Below are positions 25,602 through 27,179 of a stretch of 27,179 nt of DNA, piece after piece. The position numbers and the translations under genes were made by a program. Origin of the DNA: an uncultured Acidimicrobiaceae bacterium (lineage in GTDB: Bacteria; Actinomycetota; Acidimicrobiia; Acidimicrobiales; Microtrichaceae); contig CALMLJ010000387.1 of assembly GCA_937868025.1 (NCBI GenBank), forward strand, positions 1 through 27,179, read 5' to 3'. The first letter of the stretch is position 1. Each line of letters begins with the position of its first letter. The notes below the pieces were generated by a model. The model saw only the letters and a list, made by a program, of their open reading frames with translations. It was not told the DNA's origin and made no database searches.

Positions 25602-26144
25602 TCAGGAGGTCGCTCGACCGAACACGAACGATCCGGCGACGGCCGCGGCGAAGTCGACCCGGGCCTGAGCGAGGTCCTCGTCGAACCAGCGGCGGCGGTC
25701 ACCGTGGCCGGCAGCGTCAAGGGCGTCGAGGAACTCGGCGAACGCGTTGAACACGCTCACCGCCAGGTGGGTGGCGTCGTTGTTCGGGCCGGACCAGTCG
25801 TGGCCTTGGACCCGGGCACAGGTGACGTGGGAGAGCTTCTGGCAGATGCTCTCGTACAGGCCGGGGTCGGGGCACGGGAACGCTGCCGGCGGTGTGTCGA
25901 AGAAGTCGAAGGCGCGCACGGTCTCGGGGTTGCGTCTCGGCGGATCGAAGGCCAGGAACTCGTGCACGCGCCGGACGTGCGTGAGGTACGCCTCGAGCAG
26001 TGCGCTGCCGACGAGTATTGACCCTGGCCGACCGTCGGTGAGGGGCCGGGCCATCGCGCCCATCATCCTTAGCTCGTAGCCGACGGAGTCCGCCGCTGCC
26101 TTCTCGAGGCACACCGGATCGTGCTGATGGCGTCCGCTCACCAC
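25602..26144 (-). CDS. Uncharacterised helical protein
   Basis: Predicted 180-residue soluble protein starting at GTG 26144. Readable blocks are GYELRMMGAMARPLTDG, ILVGSALLEAYLTHVRRVHE, FLAFDPPRRN, LYESICQKLSHVTC, GHDWSGPNNDATHLAVSVFN and AFAEFLDALDAAG. The block A-LLEA-L-H-R-x-x-x-FL recalls a widespread group of small helical bacterial proteins of unknown role (possibly HEPN-like), but the HEPN RxxxxH motif is not clear. It converges on the Xre gene at 25160 with 16 bp between stops. No function can be given. Confidence 0.7.
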   Translation of the reverse strand: MVSGRHQHDPVCLEKAAADSVGYELRMMGAMARPLTDGRPGSILVGSALLEAYLTHVRRVHEFLAFDPPRRNPETVRAFDFFDTPPAAFPCPDPGLYESICQKLSHVTCARVQGHDWSGPNNDATHLAVSVFNAFAEFLDALDAAGHGDRRRWFDEDLAQARVDFAAAVAGSFVFGRATS

Positions 26145-26233
26145 GACGAGCCTATGAACGTCGATCCCGACGATGAGCGGATGGTCGATCGTTGGGCCGT
26201 CATGGGGGCCGCACGGGCGCCTGCGACTGAGCG

Positions 26234-26662
26234 CTACCAGTCCGCCTCGGAATCGAGCTCGTCGAGCTCGTCGAACTCATCGGGCTCGGCTCCCCGGGCC
26301 GCCTCGGCCCACGAGTCGAGGGCGCCGGACGTTGCGAGGATCGGGATGTTGAGGTCGATCTGGTCTCCGAAGTAGGCCTTGGCGGCGGCAATGTCTCGGA
26401 CAGACATGCCCGCCTCGCCACGAAGCACTCGGGACAACTGACCGTAGGTCGCGCCCACCGCTTTCGCGTACGCCTCGACGCTCACCGGGGGCCGTCTCCA
26501 CTGGATCGCCAGGCGGATTCGGCAGCTGAACTGGTTGTGGACCTTGGCAGCGAACAGCAGTGCCTGGTCGTCGGACTCCTCGTTCCATGCGATGTGGAGC
26601 GACTTGCCGAACGCTGTCGGGTCCTCCGCGAAGTGCCGGGGTTGTTTCCTGGGCGGCGACAC
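26234..26662 (-). CDS. HTH-domain regulator with acidic tail
   Basis: Predicted 142-residue protein, GTG start at 26662. An Xre-like helix-turn-helix lies at about 62-98: VEAYAKAVGATYGQLSRVLR then GEAGMSVRDIAAAKAYFG, in the usual order of a tri-helical DNA-binding unit. The N-terminal 60 residues are basic and helical (QALLFAAKVHNQFSCRIRLA), and the C-terminus is an acidic tail (EPDEFDELDELDSEADW). The region just upstream holds five regularly spaced half-sites (26706-26750), so it is the prime candidate to bind them and control itself. The target genes beyond itself are unknown. Confidence 0.75.
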   Translation of the reverse strand: MSPPRKQPRHFAEDPTAFGKSLHIAWNEESDDQALLFAAKVHNQFSCRIRLAIQWRRPPVSVEAYAKAVGATYGQLSRVLRGEAGMSVRDIAAAKAYFGDQIDLNIPILATSGALDSWAEAARGAEPDEFDELDELDSEADW

Positions 26663-26705
26663 GGCCGGAATCTAGGCCATCCGAACCATTTCCACTACAC
26701 CGAGA

Positions 26706-26750
26706 GCGCAACATGTGCGCTTAAAGCGCAAAAGATGCGCCGAAAGCGCA
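26706..26750. promoter_or_regulatory. Operator array: five alternating GCGCA/TGCGC half-sites, 10-bp period
   Basis: GCGCA at 26706, TGCGC at 26716, GCGCA at 26726, TGCGC at 26736 and GCGCA at 26746, each separated by five A/T-rich bases. Any adjacent pair forms a 15-bp palindrome such as GCGCAacatgTGCGC, and every half-site lies on the same helix face. It is 44-88 bases upstream of the HTH gene start at 26662, overlapping the probable promoter. Confidence 0.75.
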
Positions 26751-26762
26751 AAGGCGTCTCCG

Positions 26763-26778
26763 CATGTAAAAAGACATG
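26763..26778. promoter_or_regulatory. Short inverted repeat CATGT-N6-ACATG
   Basis: CATGT (26763-26767) and ACATG (26774-26778) flank AAAAAG, 12 bp beyond the half-site array in an A-rich stretch unlike the surrounding GC-rich DNA. It may be another protein site or a promoter element. A plus-strand ORF starts at its end but looks like a shadow of the HTH gene on the other strand. Confidence 0.35.
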
Positions 26779-26829
26779 AAGCAAACACGACTCAAGTACC
26801 TCAGGGAACTCACCGAGCTCCGCCGCCAA

Positions 26830-27117
26830 CTAGCCGCCAACGACCCCAAGTCGACCGGGCCAGAGGTCGACCTCCAAGCCGGCTTCGAGCCTGGCCAACG
26901 TCTTGAGCGTCGGCCAGGCGTGCCCGCTGACGACGTCGGCGATGGAGGTGTGATCCACCCCAGTGAGGTCCCGAGCCTCGCGGAGGCTGACCCCGTCGAG
27001 GGCGTCACGCAGTCGCAGGGCAACCTGCCGTGCGACCTCGGCGATGGGGTCGCTGCAGGGGACCTCGGGCCAGTCATCGCAGAACTCGTGCGGATGCCGT
27101 GGCTTGGCTGGTTTCAC
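26830..27117 (-). CDS. Small HTH (Xre-like) DNA-binding protein
   Basis: Predicted 95-residue protein from GTG 27117, with GGGAG five to nine bases upstream. The helix-turn-helix lies at about residues 32-78: VALRLRDALDGVSLREARDL, TGVDHTSIADVVSGHAWPTL and KTLARLEAGLEVDLWPG. This is the Xre layout in which the second and third helices carry the TSIADVVSG recognition stretch. The first 28 residues are Pro/His/Cys-rich and poorly ordered (HEFCDDWPEVPCSDP). It lies upstream, on the same strand, of the other HTH gene, with the operator array in the 167 bp between them, so either or both proteins may bind it. Confidence 0.75.
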   Translation of the reverse strand: MKPAKPRHPHEFCDDWPEVPCSDPIAEVARQVALRLRDALDGVSLREARDLTGVDHTSIADVVSGHAWPTLKTLARLEAGLEVDLWPGRLGVVGG

Positions 27118-27149
27118 ACTCCCACCCTAGATGAGTAGTTCCAAGGGAT

Positions 27150-27166
27150 TCGCGCGCTCCGCGCGA
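27150..27166. other. 7-bp hairpin
   Basis: TCGCGCG (27150-27156), loop CTC, CGCGCGA (27160-27166), upstream of the small HTH gene. It could be a terminator of a gene beyond the right edge or an operator; no T-tract. Confidence 0.4.
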
Positions 27167-27179
27167 TCATCCACCAGTT

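Noticed and set aside
26776..27138. Plus-strand ORF of 120 codons after the inverted repeat
   Set aside because: Overlaps the HTH gene at 26830-27117 on the other strand; beyond the first ~18 codons it reads as a shadow. A very short leader peptide cannot be excluded.

Overview
The window is high-GC DNA with strongly GC-biased third codon positions, many GTG starts, GTGA/ATGA stop-start overlaps, Thr-rich linkers behind lipoboxes and Xre/ImmA-type regulators. This fits an actinomycete, and the Thr-rich lipoproteins and dimethylformamidase-like protein suggest the Acidimicrobiia/Ilumatobacter side. The taxonomic placement is inference. No rRNA, tRNA or CRISPR array was seen.

Left part (1-9402), mostly ordinary chromosome: the 3' end of methionine aminopeptidase, a convergent rhomboid protease, a large lipoprotein with two lamin-tail domains, an SRPBCC protein overlapping a GNAT acetyltransferase, a PAT-like GNAT, a dimethylformamidase-like protein overlapping a PlsC acyltransferase, a Thr-rich lipoprotein closed by a strong hairpin, and an LLM-class flavin oxidoreductase.

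Middle (9430-23139), an accessory region full of scars: a minus-strand three-gene operon (two small lipoproteins, then a gene broken by a one-base shift in a C5 run); an IS3-type orfA remnant abutting a fragment of a paralogue of that broken gene (80-bp near-identical repeat); and an Ig-like lipoprotein. Next comes a truncated Xre/HipB-like gene with its palindromic operator, running out of frame into a 2656-codon RHS/YD-repeat polymorphic toxin. The RHS protein ends in a predicted zinc deaminase toxin (CAE plus PxCxxC) and is followed 10 bp later by a probable helical-repeat immunity gene. Further downstream are a small acidic gene, a possible orphan toxin tail sitting 3 bp before another small gene (candidate orphan immunity), and a headless ImmA/IrrE protease fragment that keeps HELAH.

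Right part (23191-27179): an amidase-signature enzyme, then a cluster of small regulators and uncharacterised genes. One Xre gene carries an in-frame 8-bp tandem repeat (5 units). Another regulator has upstream five GCGCA/TGCGC half-sites of alternating orientation spaced exactly 10 bp apart, a likely cooperative operator.

The most notable system is the RHS toxin locus: deaminase C-terminus, immunity gene, decayed downstream cassettes, and a 5' end apparently replaced by an antitoxin-like regulator and its operator, with the export signal lost or out of frame.
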